Below are positions 1 through 14,002 of a stretch of 64,000 nucleotides of DNA, piece after piece. The first letter of the stretch is position 1, and the number at the start of each line of letters is the position of its first letter. The position numbers and the translations under genes were made by a program. This stretch comes from Physcomitrium patens (lineage: Eukaryota > Streptophyta > Bryopsida > Funariales > Funariaceae). Under the pieces are notes generated by a model, which was given only the letters and a program-made list of their open reading frames with translations, was not told where the DNA came from and ran no database searches. The stretch spans positions 5,555,123-5,619,122 of the forward strand of contig NC_037262.1 in the NCBI RefSeq assembly GCF_000002425.4, written 5' to 3'.

Positions 1-1600
1 TAAATGTTTTAAACCTTATTAGTTTAAATTAGCATTATAAAAAAATTATTTTCAAATCATTTAAGTTTTAGATTGTAAACAAAGACTAGATAAAGACGTC
101 CTCATAAAAAAATGTTTAAAACACCTATAAAATTTACATAATAAGAGAAGATAATTTTATTTTTTATTAATTAGCAATTTAAAAATTTAATTTTTCTGCA
201 AGAAAATTTAAATAAAAATCTTATTTTGTGTATTTAAATATAAAGTATGCAAATTATTTAACTTTAAATTTATAATTTTTTAAAAAATAAATGTATTCAC
301 ACAATCAGTTATTTTCAAAAAAATAAAAAATAAACACACATATACATATGTACAATAAGTTTTCACTATGGTAATTTAAGTTCTTATTAAGTCAATTAAA
401 AGATCCTTTATTTGTCAAATTACTTTAATATTAGATATATTTGAATAAAAGATAATTTTGACTCTTTTATTAAAACTTGCATAATTATATTAATTAAACT
501 ATAAAAAATTAAGAACCTTATCCACTTAGTCAAATTAATTTAGATATTCTAATATTGACTAAAATATATTCATGCCAATAATATATCTTCTTTAAGTTTT
601 TATTATCATTATTATTCCAATCAATAAAAAATTCAATATTTTTTATTATTTAAAAAAATTGTTTTCAAATTATAATGAAATAAATTTAATTTTTATAAAA
701 AAATATTTAAATTTTTAATATAAAATAAGATTGTAGTGGTAATGGCAAAAACTATGGTGGCATTAACAATATCCTTATTCTATTAAAAAATAGCATTTAT
801 AGCTTATAAGATTTAGAACATATTTTACCAAGCTAGGTTTTGTTAAGTCTATAGATATGTTTAGTTTGTGACAAGCTTTGGTTTAAATTTTGTATTTTCT
901 TTTGTGTATGTAAATGACAAAATATACTACAGCTACAGGATTAATGAGATTTTGCACAAGACCTTACAATAATAAATAAACTGAAGATACCATATTTTTG
1001 CAAATTCTTCTAAATTTACATGTCTTTGAAAATTTTAGATTATTTTTAGAAATTTCTAAGAGTAGAATGTCAGAAGAAATAACCCGCCTGTTTTTTTTAA
1101 AAGAATAATATTAATAACTCTTAAAATTAATAATAATCATTCAATATAAAAATTTAATATATTAAACTAGCTAAAACAATATCAAAATTAAAAGATCCAT
1201 TTATATATTAAACTAGCTAAAACATAATGTTGAAACAAACCAAAAACTAAATTAAAATTTACAGAGTATTAAAATATAATTTTAAAAAATCAATTATTGT
1301 AATAGCATGTTTTATTCAATGAAGATTGGAAATTATGGTTTAGAATTATTGGATCTTTTGGCCTATCTCTAAATTAAAACTAAAAAGGTTTAAAAAATAG
1401 TTTACAACAACAATTATCATTATTTAATAATGACACCTAGAACAACTAGAAATTATCATTGTTTTCATTCCAAAACCACAATGATCAACACTCAACAATA
1501 ACAAAATAAAAATAAAAATAAAAAATAAGTAATTAAACAAGCAAACTCATCATTTCTCTTCACAAATAATATAGAAATTAAAGAAAATCATTTCAGAAAT
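1..1600. other. AT-rich intergenic DNA, no gene seen
   Basis: Very AT-rich sequence with short A and T runs and only a few CpG dinucleotides. No reading frame of useful length or recognisable domain was found on either strand. It could be eroded transposon DNA, but no LTR or coding remnant was recognised. Confidence 0.6.
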
Positions 1601-4600
1601 TCATTTGGAAAATTCACATGATATTCATCAACAAGTTTTTCTAGGTGCCAAAAATTCATCAAGCAACAGATTGCAAAGGGCTTCAAATGACAATCATACT
1701 TCTTTTTTCTTTTTCTTTTTTTTTATTTCATTTTATTTTAGCTTATCTTATCTTATATCATCCTGCACCTCCTCTCAAGGACTCTGGTAACACCAAAGCT
1801 ACAAAAACAAAAAATTATGACGAAAAGAAACAAAACAGAACAGCACACTCACACAGACAAGGTGACGCAAGATTTTCCCAACTCAAACAAAAACTTCTCC
1901 AAATTTGCTATTTGTTGCTTCTTTCTTTCTTGCCTTCCTTCCTTCCGTCTTTCATTCTATCTATTGTTATGTTTTGTTTGTTTGTTTGATTGTTTGTATA
2001 TGAGTTTTTGTTTTTTTGTTTAGTATGCAAGTGTTGTGAGCTCTGCATCTCTCCTGGCAGGTACAGACTCATTTTTCTCATGTGACGTGAGCTGAAGTGG
2101 GTCTGATTCCCACCCACCCACCCATCGCCGGCGTCAGCGATGAACTCACTCACTCACTGGTGGGTTCAGTCGTCGAGCGAGTGAGCGGCGGAAGTAACTA
2201 GCTGGGCCCAGGTTCCACACACAAGAAAGGAAGGAAGGAAAATTGCACGGAGGAAGGAATGAATGGGAGCTAAGTTAGTCGAAGATGAGGGAAAAACAAC
2301 TAGAAATGCCTGCTTACTAGCCACCCAGCTTCCCAAAAAGACAAAGACATGGCACTAGTTTTTGTTTTTGTTTTGGTATTGTTTAGTGCCAATTTTGTAT
2401 GTATGTATGTGGTGTACCGTTCTGGTCTCCTCCCTGACCCTAGTCTTTGATGCTGCCACTAGGTGTGCCTGACTTTCTAGTGTCTGACGATGCACAAAAT
2501 TATTGCATCCCTCGCCAGCCCCGACGACGACGACGAAGTCCCAAGTACCAAGACACGCTAGATCGGTGGGACCGTGCAGGGAAAGAGTAGACTGGACCCC
2601 AAACACACACACACACACACACATTCGCTGCTAGCAAGCAAGCAAGTAAGACTAGCTTTCAACTGCTGCTGGCCCGTTCGTGACGTTATCCATCCCAGCG
2701 CACGACACACACTATTGAGGAAGGAAATCATTGTACCCCGCATGGTTTCTAAGAAAGAGGTGCCCTCCAAGACATGGAGGAATCTGGCTGCAATCCTGCC
2801 GAGGTTCATATGTAGGAGAAAGACAAAGATGCCCACCGGAACCTCCAATAAGCTTCCGCTGTGCGCACTGTGTTTCGGGGGAGGGTGGGGAAAGTTACAG
2901 GGAAACTGGCCGGAGATGGAAGGGCCGTGTGATTCTTGCTTTGACCGGCTCCCGTGTTGGAATTCTATTCTCTGGGTGACACGAAGGTTGCCACCGCAAA
3001 CTACCTGCTCGTGAACGTGATAAACAAGCCATGATTATCTAAGAAGGGGCTGTAAATCGCTATTCCTAGTTCGGTATTCGAACTCTAAATCGCCCTACTT
3101 TTCTTGAAACGATTTGCATAGTAGCCAGAACGGTCGTCCACATAGTCATGAGGTGTGCTTTCTGTTTTTCTCCACGTTCCTAGCTTGACCGAATCTTTTT
3201 TGATGAAATGGAAGAAAATACACAAGTGACAGCGTCATCAACGTGCATGATGCTTGCCGAAGAGAGGATTCAACCGCGAGAGTCGTCGAGAGATCATTAT
3301 GAGTATGCGGCTATCGATTGCGGAAAACGTGTTAAGTAGGAGACATAGTTCGACGTGCACTTGTTAATGTTGAAACAGTAATCTTCGAGACGTGTTAAAT
3401 CGACCAGCTGCCCCCCCCCCCCCCTCATGCTTTGGAAGTTAAAAGAGATTGCATAAATAGGGCAGTCAATTTTTATTGAGATCCTGCGTGCTGTACGATA
3501 ATGTGTTCCCACGCTGCAAGCCTTCCTCAAAAGCCGAACGGCTTTACGCTTTATACATCCAACCGTTCGAAACTGATCAATGAGTGTCGAAAACCTGTCT
3601 AGCAGAGAAGACCCACCCTGCAATAATTATTTGAATAGTGGAAGCAAAAACGTCTCAGATAAAATCAAAATCAACAGGGCTGATTAAATTGAGGTGATCG
3701 AGGGCTCTTGATCTGAGTACTGAGCTGACCATCTCAACTACCGGGAGGTATTCTGTGGCAAGTCTTAATCACATCCGGTGGTATGATATTTTCTTAAAAA
3801 TCTCCCCGAACGTATGTGTCTGTGAACATATATATATATATATATATATATATAAGGATTAGTTAATATATGTAAGACCGTATACCGTTAGCTTGTATCC
3901 ATTAACACTAGACTATCACAGGCTAGGGGCTGCCTGTTCAGTAATTCGTTATTGATGCAGAGTAGGTCACAACTCACAGTGGGATGATTCCATGTACTAA
4001 CCAGCTGGGTTGTGCAGCTGGGACTTTTACTGTAGAAATTTACTAACAGTAACGAGGACAGTGGTACCTTTGGTAAGGAATTGTCTTCTCAGCACATTCT
4101 TCCGATTTGCTGAATCCATCAATGTCCAGTCGGTACGGACTTCGTCTACGAATCTGATGTTTGCTCTTTTATCGGCACCAGAGTAGCTGATGCTCTCACA
4201 TAGAAAATTATGATACATCTTCAGCTGCCTACAAACAGATACCAGATGTTGGAGGATGGAACCTGGGTGATATGGTATTGCGTCCTAGGTGTGACATGAT
4301 CCAACAAGCACTGAATCTTGATTTGTTTGTAGAGAAAGGAGATTTCAAAAGGGGAGGTAAAACATTATGCCATACTTTAATGAATGAAGATGTACTACAA
4401 TTCTGCAATCATGCGATCAATGAGTGTCTACAAAAGGCAACAGAGATACGAGCTATAGATGGGCTTCTACTGCATCCTGGTTATTTTTTATTTTTGAACT
4501 GCTTCTCCAGCAAAATTAAACCATAAACGGCTGCGGAGGTTGAATTTCTGCATTGTGACTTGTGTTTAAAAACCTAAAACGGTTCCAGACTGATGGAATA

Positions 4601-6272
4601 AGATCGAGATTATTTACATCGGGATCGTAGTCAAGTACAGAATCTTCCATTTCAATCTTAAATGTAAATAAGCAGATTCTGCAACAGAATCAGACACAAC
4701 ATGGTTGAAGGTAGTGGTGTCAACTTGTCAAACGAACATAATGTTTAACCCATACTAGAGGGATAAGGGTGTGAGATGACATTTAAAATGTCCAAAGACT
4801 AGATTAGGCCTTGAGAGCACTACAGTTCCTTGAATTTAAGACGTGAAAAAATGAGTGCTGAAGTCATTCCTCAGCACATTCTTTCACCGTTACTTGTGGG
4901 CTTGTTCTTAGTGCAGAAAACACTATCGCTTGTGCCCACTCTTAAACGTTGGACATGTGCTCTAATCTTGGGCAACTGATTATAGTTTCTCGATCGGGGA
5001 ACAAGAGATTTTCTCGTAATTTAAATTATCGAAATGAGGCATCATGAGAACAGGCAGACCCTGCTCCAAATGCGGCTGATGAAGCAGTATCTCACTCTAA
5101 ACTGATGAAAACAGGATCTCAGCGGAAGACATTTCCCTGCAGCGTTTCCCGCGCTGCCCGCTAGCAATAGTGCCATGCATGCAAGGGCCAATTAAAAAAA
5201 ACAGGAAACGAAAAAAAACAAACAAACAAACAAAAAAACCACCACAAAACAAAACACGACAAAGCAAAACAAGACTAGTGGATTCATAATGCATAAGTTA
5301 TCTAAACAATGGGAACCCGTGACACATGGCCGCCTGTAACGTTGAAACCAAGAGGTGCCAAACTGGTTAATGTTATTCGACCCCAAGTCGAATATTTATA
5401 CATCCTTATTCGATCGCTTAGTAGACTTAAAATACTGAATCAGCACAATTTCCGTAACCAATAACTGACCACTCTGATCAAATAAACTGACAACCACAAT
5501 GCACAGTACATCGAAAAGAGGAGTTCAAACAAAAATAAGGTTGTTCGGAACTTGACGGCATGCTGCATCATGAAGATTTGGACTCAATACGCAAAAATAT
5601 CATTTTCTCTATTGAATAATGCAGTTCAAAATCAACAGAAGAAAAGCCACAGGCGGGAGCACTCCACACCAAATGAAAAACCAACTGTGAAAGCAGTGAA
5701 CTAGCTTCTGATCATCACTTATACTGGAATATATTTTCTACTAAGAACTAATTGAGATAGAGAGCAGAATGGTCCATGTAAGGAAAGCAAAATGGCTGTA
5801 TCCACAGCATGAACAGGAGGCTCGATTGCGGCTAAAGTTCGTCATTTGTACTGCACAGAAAAGAGTGAGACAAGAACCGTGCCTACATCGACCAGCAAAA
5901 ATGCTTCGACAAGTACCTAGACGTAAGCTTTTAACGAACTCCAGAGAAACCTCCTGTAACTACAGAATCAGAAAAACGACACCTGGATGCTGAAGCTGCA
6001 GCTCTGAAGGCTACGCAAAACTAGCAGAGGCTCAGGCTGAAGAGGCATTGCCGTCGTCACTCTTCGTGGACGACCACTTGATCGCACTGGTAATAGAAGG
6101 AACGGATCGGAGTGTGGCCAACAACTGAATTACATCCGAATCTATCATCAGCGGTTATGGTCTGATCATCAAAGCATCTGCCCGTGAGAGTGATAAATCT
6201 TCCAGTTGATGACTATCCGATTCCTTCCGCGGCTGTAGCGAAGACTCAATGGATTGTAGACCCTAAACCAGT
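1601..6272. other. Intergenic DNA upstream of 6273, no gene identified
   Basis: Composition shifts to higher GC from about 2040, with normal CpG content. Several short ORFs exist (for example 2574-3014 plus and 3297-3623 minus), but none matches a family I know or shows splice-linked partners. The part just below 6273 probably includes the 3' untranslated region of the minus-strand AHL gene. Simple repeats inside are a (CA)n run at 2603-2623, a run of 14 C at 3411-3424 and a (TA)n run at 3828-3854. Confidence 0.5.
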
Positions 6273-7136
6273 TCATGAGTATTGAGAGGGTCGCTGGTGA
6301 TGACCATGACCTCCGTGGCCCCCGTGCGAATGGTGAGGATGACTACTACCTCCACCTCCGGCCCAATGACCCAACACATCCTGTGTGGACAATTGTTGGG
6401 CTTGGTTGTTAAGGTTGGGGTTCTGTGGTGTGACAATGCTGTAGAGCGATTGCAATCCCGCAGGGTAATTGAGCTCCGGTGCCTGGATAGCTAACGGGTT
6501 TTGTTGAGTAGAGCTACCAGGCCCCATGGTCAATCCATCATCATCGTTATCAAGAGGAAGCCGTTCATACGTAAGGCCAATAAAAGATGCTGCAATCACA
6601 AGGACAGGTCCTGCTGCCATTAGCGTCCCTACAACGCTGCCCCCAAGCACTTGTCCGGCGGCACCAGCAAGCGAAACTGTGAGCCCAGTGGTGGGTGCTG
6701 ACGACGGATGCGGTAGGAATGCACCCGACAGCGAGATGATTTCAAAACGGCCGTGAAACGTGACTGTTGCCCCGGGGGTCGTCGGTTGCCGGAGCGTCAC
6801 ATTCGACACGGTACCACTGGCACCCATCACACAAATCCCTCTCTGCCTTCGCCGAGAGAACGATGCCACAGAGTCTCCAACATCGCATCCCCCCGCGACT
6901 TCCAGTATGTGCGGTCGCATCGCGTTTCCATTTTCTCGTGTTATGATCACAGGGGGCTTTGGTTTGTTCTTGGATCCTGGCGGCCGCCCTCTGGGTTTCC
7001 GCCCTGGTTCCAGTATGGCCAACTGATTTCCAGTCGGTAGCTTTCCTAGCTTCCTTCCCCGCCCGCTGCTTCCACTCTGCTCGTCGTCAGAAGGGGCGCC
7101 GGATGGCCGTGCTCCCACTTCCTCCACCCCGGCCAT
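6273..7136 (-). CDS. AHL: AT-hook motif nuclear-localized protein (AHL), single AT-hook plus PPC/DUF296 domain
   Basis: Predicted 287-aa nuclear DNA-binding protein. Residues 49-58 form a type-I AT-hook ([10 protein letters not shown]), which in this family binds the minor groove of AT-rich DNA. The PPC/DUF296 domain runs from about 73 to 192 and contains the hallmark [10 protein letters not shown] (129-138); it mediates trimer formation and protein contacts. The tail is rich in His and Gly. One AT-hook with an intronless frame is typical of clade A AHLs, which act in development and chromatin-linked transcription control in Arabidopsis. The start is the ATG at 7136, the first in-frame ATG after an upstream in-frame TAG; a longer frame would need GTG at 7142. 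A basic stretch (GRGRK, 25-29) is not a canonical second hook. The family call is firm; the biological role in this organism is inferred. Confidence 0.95.
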   Translation of the reverse strand: MAGVEEVGARPSGAPSDDEQSGSSGRGRKLGKLPTGNQLAILEPGRKPRGRPPGSKNKPKPPVIITRENGNAMRPHILEVAGGCDVGDSVASFSRRRQRGICVMGASGTVSNVTLRQPTTPGATVTFHGRFEIISLSGAFLPHPSSAPTTGLTVSLAGAAGQVLGGSVVGTLMAAGPVLVIAASFIGLTYERLPLDNDDDGLTMGPGSSTQQNPLAIQAPELNYPAGLQSLYSIVTPQNPNLNNQAQQLSTQDVLGHWAGGGGSSHPHHSHGGHGGHGHHQRPSQYS

Positions 7137-8060
7137 GAACACATACCCGGCACCAACCTACCTCCTCCTTCCTCATCACCCTTCACCCCGGCCTCTTCCT
7201 CTCGGCGTCCCCCCTCCTGCTGATGCTTCCTCTTCCACCTGTTCGCAAATCCTCGAAAACCCGCTCGATGTCCTCAACCCACATCACCCTCTTTCCTGAT
7301 TCCTCTCACTTTCTTCTCCACCACCATCCTGCTCATCCCCTACTCTCCTTCCTCCCTACTTCACCTTCACCACTACAATTCTCACAGGTCGTATATCGAC
7401 CACAACACACAATATCAGCAGCCACAACAACAACAGCCACGACAACAACAACAACAACAACAACAACAGCAGCAGCAGCAGCAACGAGAAAACCCTCAGT
7501 ACTCCGACCTCACGCACCCCTTTCTGCTCCAGCTTGCTCCACCGTCAATCTGGTCGAAATCTACGACTGGCCTAAACACACAATCCTTTGTATACTGGCT
7601 CCCTCCTGCAAGAATGGGGAGGGGGATCATGCAGGTGCCTGCGACGAATGTTGGAAACTGCCGAGCCGAAGCAGCGGGTGAGGTGGGGTGGGTCTGGGTC
7701 AGTGTGTGTGTGTGTGTAAGGGTGTGGTTTTGTCCCGAAAGGGTCCCCCGCACACTCTCTATCTCTCTCGGTGTGTCCCTAAGTAAGTGCCAAGCTTAGT
7801 TAGACAAGACAAGACGAGGCAAGGCCATTCATTCAAATCTCTATTAAAATACTCATTCTAGTGACGTCTAGTGACCGTAGGATCGATTACCAGGGCCCCC
7901 CCTTCCCCGTCCACTCCCCATGCCTTGCCTGTATGCTGTCGGAGAGCCAACACAGCCCTGCGCTCGTGATCTCCCCCCCCCCCCCCCCGTTGCCCCCTCT
8001 TGAGATCAAAACTGGGTTTAATATAATATTATCTTAATCTGTTCCCACACCCTTTGGGGG
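7137..8060 (-). promoter_or_regulatory. Presumed 5' leader and promoter of the AHL gene
   Basis: Upstream of the AHL start there is a long plus-strand C/T-rich stretch, read as G/A-rich in the AHL transcript sense. It contains a trinucleotide run at 7424-7484 (CAA/CAG on plus, TTG/CTG in the transcript sense) and a (GT)n run at 7702-7717. A run of 16 C lies at 7973-7988. The 152-residue plus-strand frame across this region is low-complexity Thr/Ala sequence and is not taken as a gene. No transcription start or TATA box can be fixed with confidence. Confidence 0.4.
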
Positions 8061-8384
8061 TCCGTCATGCAGTCCAGTCAAATCAGCTCACATCTACCCC
8101 CCCCCCTTTGTGAACTTTGCCCCCACTCTCTCACCCACCCCCAATGTTTTGCTGCTACAATCCCTTCAAGTCTTCCAACTCTTGCCACTTTGTTTCCATA
8201 TTTTTTAATACTTTGCATCCTCCGGGGAATTAGTTGCAGGGCCATTCTCCAACCTTCTCTAATACGTGAAATTTTACTGTGTCATGGAACATAATGTGGA
8301 TTCATGTGTGTGTGGGAGGGAGGGAGGGAGGGAGAGAGAAAGAGCATTGTTTGTGGTCTTTTATATTTTCACTTGCTATATGAA

Positions 8385-8431
8385 CACACACACACACACA
8401 CACACAATAATAATAATAATAATAATAATAA
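8385..8431. repeat. Compound microsatellite (CA)n-(AAT)n
   Basis: A CA dinucleotide run passes directly into about nine AAT units. It is non-coding and lies in the CpG-poor domain. Confidence 0.95.
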
Positions 8432-9630
8432 CATGGGGCAGGGTAAGGGAAATTTTTTTTGGATCATTGTTTTGACCATGATGCTTCCAAACCATCATTG
8501 TAATTTCACTTCAGATCTGGAAGGGGGGCAAAAATGATATGGGAAAAAAGTGATAATTGTTGTGGAATTATTCAGCATCAATTTTATTTTTGTATTTTTT
8601 CAATTCTATCCTGTAGTAGTGAATAATTATTCTTTGTATCCTTCCTGTGATCTAATGTTGATTTGTTTGGAACAGATACACAGAACTACCTAAAACATGA
8701 ACTAGGAATGGAGTGGCCTTGCTCAATACTAATTGACTGGCCTGGATCAATTTGAAGCTTTTTGAATATTTATTTAATTTTAAATGAGCTTTGTCATGAG
8801 TACTTGGGATACAATATTAAGAAAGCATAAACCCATCTGTCAGTATCCACTTCTTCACATTGTTCCACTGTTCAAGTTCCCCTATTCAGTAACCCTTTAA
8901 AAGCATCACAGTGCTTAGACCTGGCACTGGGTTTCAGAGAGACACTTGCAGTTTCTTTACATAAAAACAGGAGTGAGTTTGTTAGAATCCTATGAAGCTG
9001 TGTCCACAGTAATGGATAGATTTAAACATATGCCTCAGGAATCAGAGCACTAAATCCTGGATCCAAAGCCTTTACAGGCCAGATCCTCTAGCAAACTCCA
9101 CCATTTTGACTATTCATCAGCCTCAAACACAAACACACATCTAGCATCATACAATATCAGATACTGGATACTATTTTGGCAATGCTGTCTTCCTTCTTCT
9201 TCTTCTGATATGCAATGCCAGTTTTGGGTTGACCACAGCCCTCATTGTTGTGCACATTTGGTTGTTAAGTTTCATCTCAGTTTCTTTGGGCTTTTTGGTG
9301 TACGGAGCACGGGGCCCAGCATGGCCACCAACAAAATTTAGACTTGCAAGCAGCTGGTGGTTTTGGGTTGAAAGATTTCATTGCATTTTCTGACAGGATT
9401 TGATCACCTGGCAAAACATAAATTTTTTACATACAAAATGACAAAGCCACTGTGCTGAAGCACATGAGCAGCCTGTTTTAGCACCATGGCTTCAAGCATT
9501 GAGTGCCTGTTTTGGCTGCCTGAACTGCCATCAGCATTGAGAGCAGAGGCTAGAATGGAAGCAGACCAAGACTAGGGAGCAGCTTGTGCAACTTATAACT
9601 ACCTTCACACTAGTAATTGGCTCCAATTCT

Positions 9631-9664
<34 letters not shown>

Positions 9665-12600
9665 GAAATGTCAAATATTTCCCTAAATGAAAACCAAGCC
9701 TGTAATAGACCTATTGCTTTGTATGACCAAGCCAATGAAGAGAAGGTAAGGCTTCAATGAAAGGTATGCATAACTGATGAGATGGGCTCATATTAGAATG
9801 TGAAATCTTTGAAGCTACCATTATTTTTGTAAACAATGTGGTAGATCAGTAGAAATAATTGAGATTGTCTACACAACAAACAAGGGCTGCATGATAACCC
9901 ATTGCATTTATAGCCCAACAGTCAAATAATTCTTTTGGTAGTGTAATTGTGGCAACTTGTTTGAATCCCATGCATGGAGATTTCCTTCCTTCCATCCAGA
10001 GAAAGGTCACAATAATAAATTTTTGCAGCATTGAGGCATAGATATCCTTGTACGTCAAGTGGCCCCCTAGTACAGCAGATCAAAAGACAATGAGAAAATG
10101 AGTCTGTGGCCTTCACCTCAGCATGTGTGTCCTTGCAAATTATTGATATATAGATAGATAGATAGAAGAGGAAGATGGGGAGGAGGGGGTTATAGCTGGC
10201 ATGAATAGCAAGTTAGCTGTGTGTGGGGGGGGGGGTCTGTGTGGTTTTGACAAAATGGGAGTGTCCACAATGGATCTGGCTAAAATGGGTCATTGATTGA
10301 TTCTCCTCCAGAGCATGGCTGGGCAACAGACACAGAGGCAGACACTCTCTATCTCTACTCTCTGTATTTACACTCTCTTTACTCTGCTGCTATTCTCCTC
10401 ATTGCCTGTTCTATTCTCTGTGCAGCATCATGTGGATGATGATCAGCTAATGGACCAGTAAATGGGGTGGGGGTAGCCATCCCTAGCATCATTATTCCCC
10501 TGCAACACCCCCTGCATTATTGCTATTCCATCCCATTTATCAATCCACCTATTCATTCATTGATCCACCTATCCACCCATTTTGTGTTTACCTTGCTATC
10601 TCTCTCTGTCTCTGTCTCTCTCTCACTCCCCATAGGAGAAGGTGAGGTTTTCACTAAAGTCATGCTTGGGTGGATTCCTAATGAAATGAAACACTGAGGG
10701 GGAGATGGGGGCGGGGGAGAAGGTGCTGAGGTGACGTTCTCAGTATACTGACATAAGTCAACTTCAGAGCACCAATTGCAAATACCTTTCCTAGCAGTCT
10801 ACCCAAATGGGGTCATGTACGGCCTCCTCTCCACTGCACACAAAGGCAAAGGAAGGAAGGTAGGAAGGAAGGATCAACACACATTCACATGCACACACTC
10901 AAGCCCCACCTGTTCACCACCCTGGTCTGCCCCACCCCCACTGCCCCACCCCCACTGCCCCCTCCTTTTGCATCTTTTTCTCCTCCTTGGGTATTGACTT
11001 ACTTGGTGGGTGAGGGGAGCAGAGCAGAGCTCAACCTCAGGCTTGGAATGGGGGAGTGTTCAAACTGCAAAGGGGGGGGGGGACACTCCCTTGGAGGAAA
11101 ACAAACACAAAGCCCACAGTAGACAACAACTTTCTGTCACAAAACCCACACACACACACACAAACTAAAACCCATCTCTCTCTCTCTCCCTCTCCCTCTC
11201 CCCCTGTGCATGTGTGTGTGAATGAGTGTGTGTCAGTCAGCCCCAGACAAGATTCTGCTGTGTGTGTTGTTTTGTTTGTTTAGTTCAAAGACTGCCATTT
11301 GAGTTGAATGTCTTGTTTGGAAGATATATCTATGAAAATAAATAAGCAGCTAACCAACCAACCAACCCGGGGGGGGGGGGGGGGGGCTCAGTGGACTTGC
11401 ATTCTTTCTTGCCCTCTGGCTTGGAAGGGAAGTTGGGTCCACTAGTGGCATGGCAGCAACATCAACAACTGTGCCTCTGCCCCAGCTGTGGGCAGCTGTG
11501 TGGTTGTCATAAGGAGTAGCAGAAGCAGCAGCAGCAGCAAGGCAAAGCAAAGCAGAAGAACAACAACAGGATGTGATTCAGGCTTTTCACAAATAGTAAG
11601 TTAGTAGTTGTAGTTGAAGCAGCATGAGAGATATTTACATCTTGTGATTGTCCAATATTGTCAACAACACCCACAACAACTCCACAAGTAAATTATGTTC
11701 ATGTTAAACCTCTTTTCTTTTCTTTTCTTTTTAACAGCTTCTTCATAAAATAAAAATAAAAAACTACTAGCATCATCTTCCTGTTCTAATGTTTCTGATG
11801 TTTTCACTGGTGTTATTAGATTTATTGTTTGTTTTCTATTTATATTTTTACCTCTGCTACCATAACTATTATCAGCATCACCACCATCCCTTGCCTCTGT
11901 TCATTTTCCAACCCCTTCCCTCTCATTTTCACATCCAATCTCTTATATCACCCCCATTTAGAGCACAAGATTCAAGTAGAGCACAGCACAAAAGTGCATG
12001 AATGTTGTCTAATTCTGCTTCTCTCTCTCTCTCTTTAAAGCTGTATATCAAAAGCCTCAATGAGCCTGGCCACCTCTCTCCCCTTTGATCCATCCAGGCT
12101 GGCTCCTCATTAGTATTTTGCCTTGTGAGGGGGGGTCTTATTAGTGTCTATGTCATTGTGGTGGTGGTAGACATAGTTGTTGCATCTGCTCCCCAACAAC
12201 AGATAGAAAAGAAAACACTACTTTGAACCCCAATAATATACAATGCACACACACACACACACATATACATATATACATATATCAATAATACTTGTGTGCT
12301 TTGGCACACTTCTAATACCTTTTTGACTCTCTTGAACAACTCATCACATTACTGAATGCTTTGATGATTTCAAATAAATATTTTACTGTTATGCAATCAC
12401 ACTTTGGTATGATTAATTTACCCTTGCATTTTTGAGATGAAATGTATGAATAATTCATTAAACAAATGAAATCTTCAAACATAAATCTCAAACCTTGAAG
12501 TAAAGAAATATTCAATGGAATGTATACTTGCAATTATTGTGCAACAAATGCCATTTTAATTAAGATGCTCATAGAAATATGAAAGGAACAAAATATAAGA

Positions 12601-13011
12601 AACATTATTTTCAAGGACTGAATTTTTAGCTTTCTGCACCAAATTATCCAACTCAAAAAAATGAAAAACTTTATACAGTATTCACGAATTGTTTTCTAGG
12701 CTTTATCAAAAACAGTATGAGTTTAAGAACCAAGAACATTGCCAAGAGCCACATTGTCACTATCAACATACATAATGATACTTAAATTTTTAAAAATTCC
12801 ATATTTGTGACAGGAGAAACACCATAGTTTAACAATATAACACTAATCAAGAAAAATAAATTATCTCATAAAAAAAGAAAAAAAGAAAAAAAACCGAACC
12901 AAACCAAATAATTATGACATACCAAATAATTATGACATATAGTATGTAGATTTCAATTAGAATTTCAAAAGTTGTAACATCATCAAATAAAACTGTAAAA
13001 TTAAGAAGAAA

Positions 13012-13042
<31 letters not shown>

Positions 13043-13379
13043 CTACTACTACTACTACTAAAACAAAGAAAAAATTGGTGTCAAAATATTTTAATTTTTT
13101 TCAGTTTGATATTTGTGTAAACGTTTTATTAATTTGGATTTTTCTGTAATTGACTCCTTTTTTAACTATGTAAATGATTCCTTTAAATAATTTAACATGA
13201 ATCTTGAGGTGGATAAAAATAAATATCAAAAGATTTATTTTGAATGAGTTTTTATTGTAAACAATTAAATTGACAATGTCATACTCTTTCTGGGAAAAGT
13301 ACAACTTACACCTTTAAAAAACCATTGAATAAACCCAACAAAATTCTCAAAAGAATTATGGCAACAAGTAAATGTGCGT

Positions 13380-13380
13380 G

Positions 13381-13424
<44 letters not shown>
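13380..13424. repeat. Compound microsatellite (TA)n-(TG)n
   Basis: About eleven TA units are followed directly by about eleven TG units. The same order recurs at 13963-14002. Confidence 0.95.
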
Positions 13425-13962
13425 AGTTTAAATACACATATTATAAAATATCTATGTCACTCACTCTTTATACATCAAGCAATCAAATGAATGTGTTCTC
13501 ATGGTTACAATCTACTTAAATCTGCACAAATAAATTCAGTACTCCAGCAAATAATTTCACAATCATAAAATCTTTAGATCAAACTTTTAAAAAATTGATT
13601 AAAAAAAGTTTGAGAAATTTCACATATAATAACAAAAATATATCTCTCCAATTTATTTTTTTGAATTTACTTTTTAGCCTTTAAGTTATAGGATCTATTT
13701 CTGTGTCTGCTTCATTGCTTACAGTGGTAGTTATATAAACATTCAGGCTCTGGATTGTTTTACGCAATTTACAAAAACATCAAGAAAATTAAAGTAATGT
13801 TTTAAAATCCAATGCCATGTAACTCGCTAATGAATTTCATTAAATCATTTCTATTTTCATAACAACTAAAATTTTGAGATACACCTATGTAACTCAAAAT
13901 CTACTTGTTCATGGAAATGTGCAATTGTAAAAAAACAGTTATTAAAATCTGATGATGGTATT

Positions 13963-13963
13963 A

Positions 13964-14002
<39 letters not shown>
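13963..14002. repeat. Compound microsatellite (TA)n-(TG)n
   Basis: A second copy of the TA-then-TG arrangement, 540 bp from the first, with unrelated flanks by eye. Confidence 0.95.

Noticed and set aside
6273..7142. AHL frame beginning at GTG 7142
   Set aside because: Plant nuclear genes use ATG; the ATG at 7136 is in frame six bases later.
7223..7681. 152-codon plus frame with Thr and Ala runs
   Set aside because: It lies antisense in the presumed AHL leader and is driven by a trinucleotide repeat; no domain.
8266..8537. Plus frames with His-Thr and Asn runs
   Set aside because: They translate the (CA)n-(AAT)n microsatellite.
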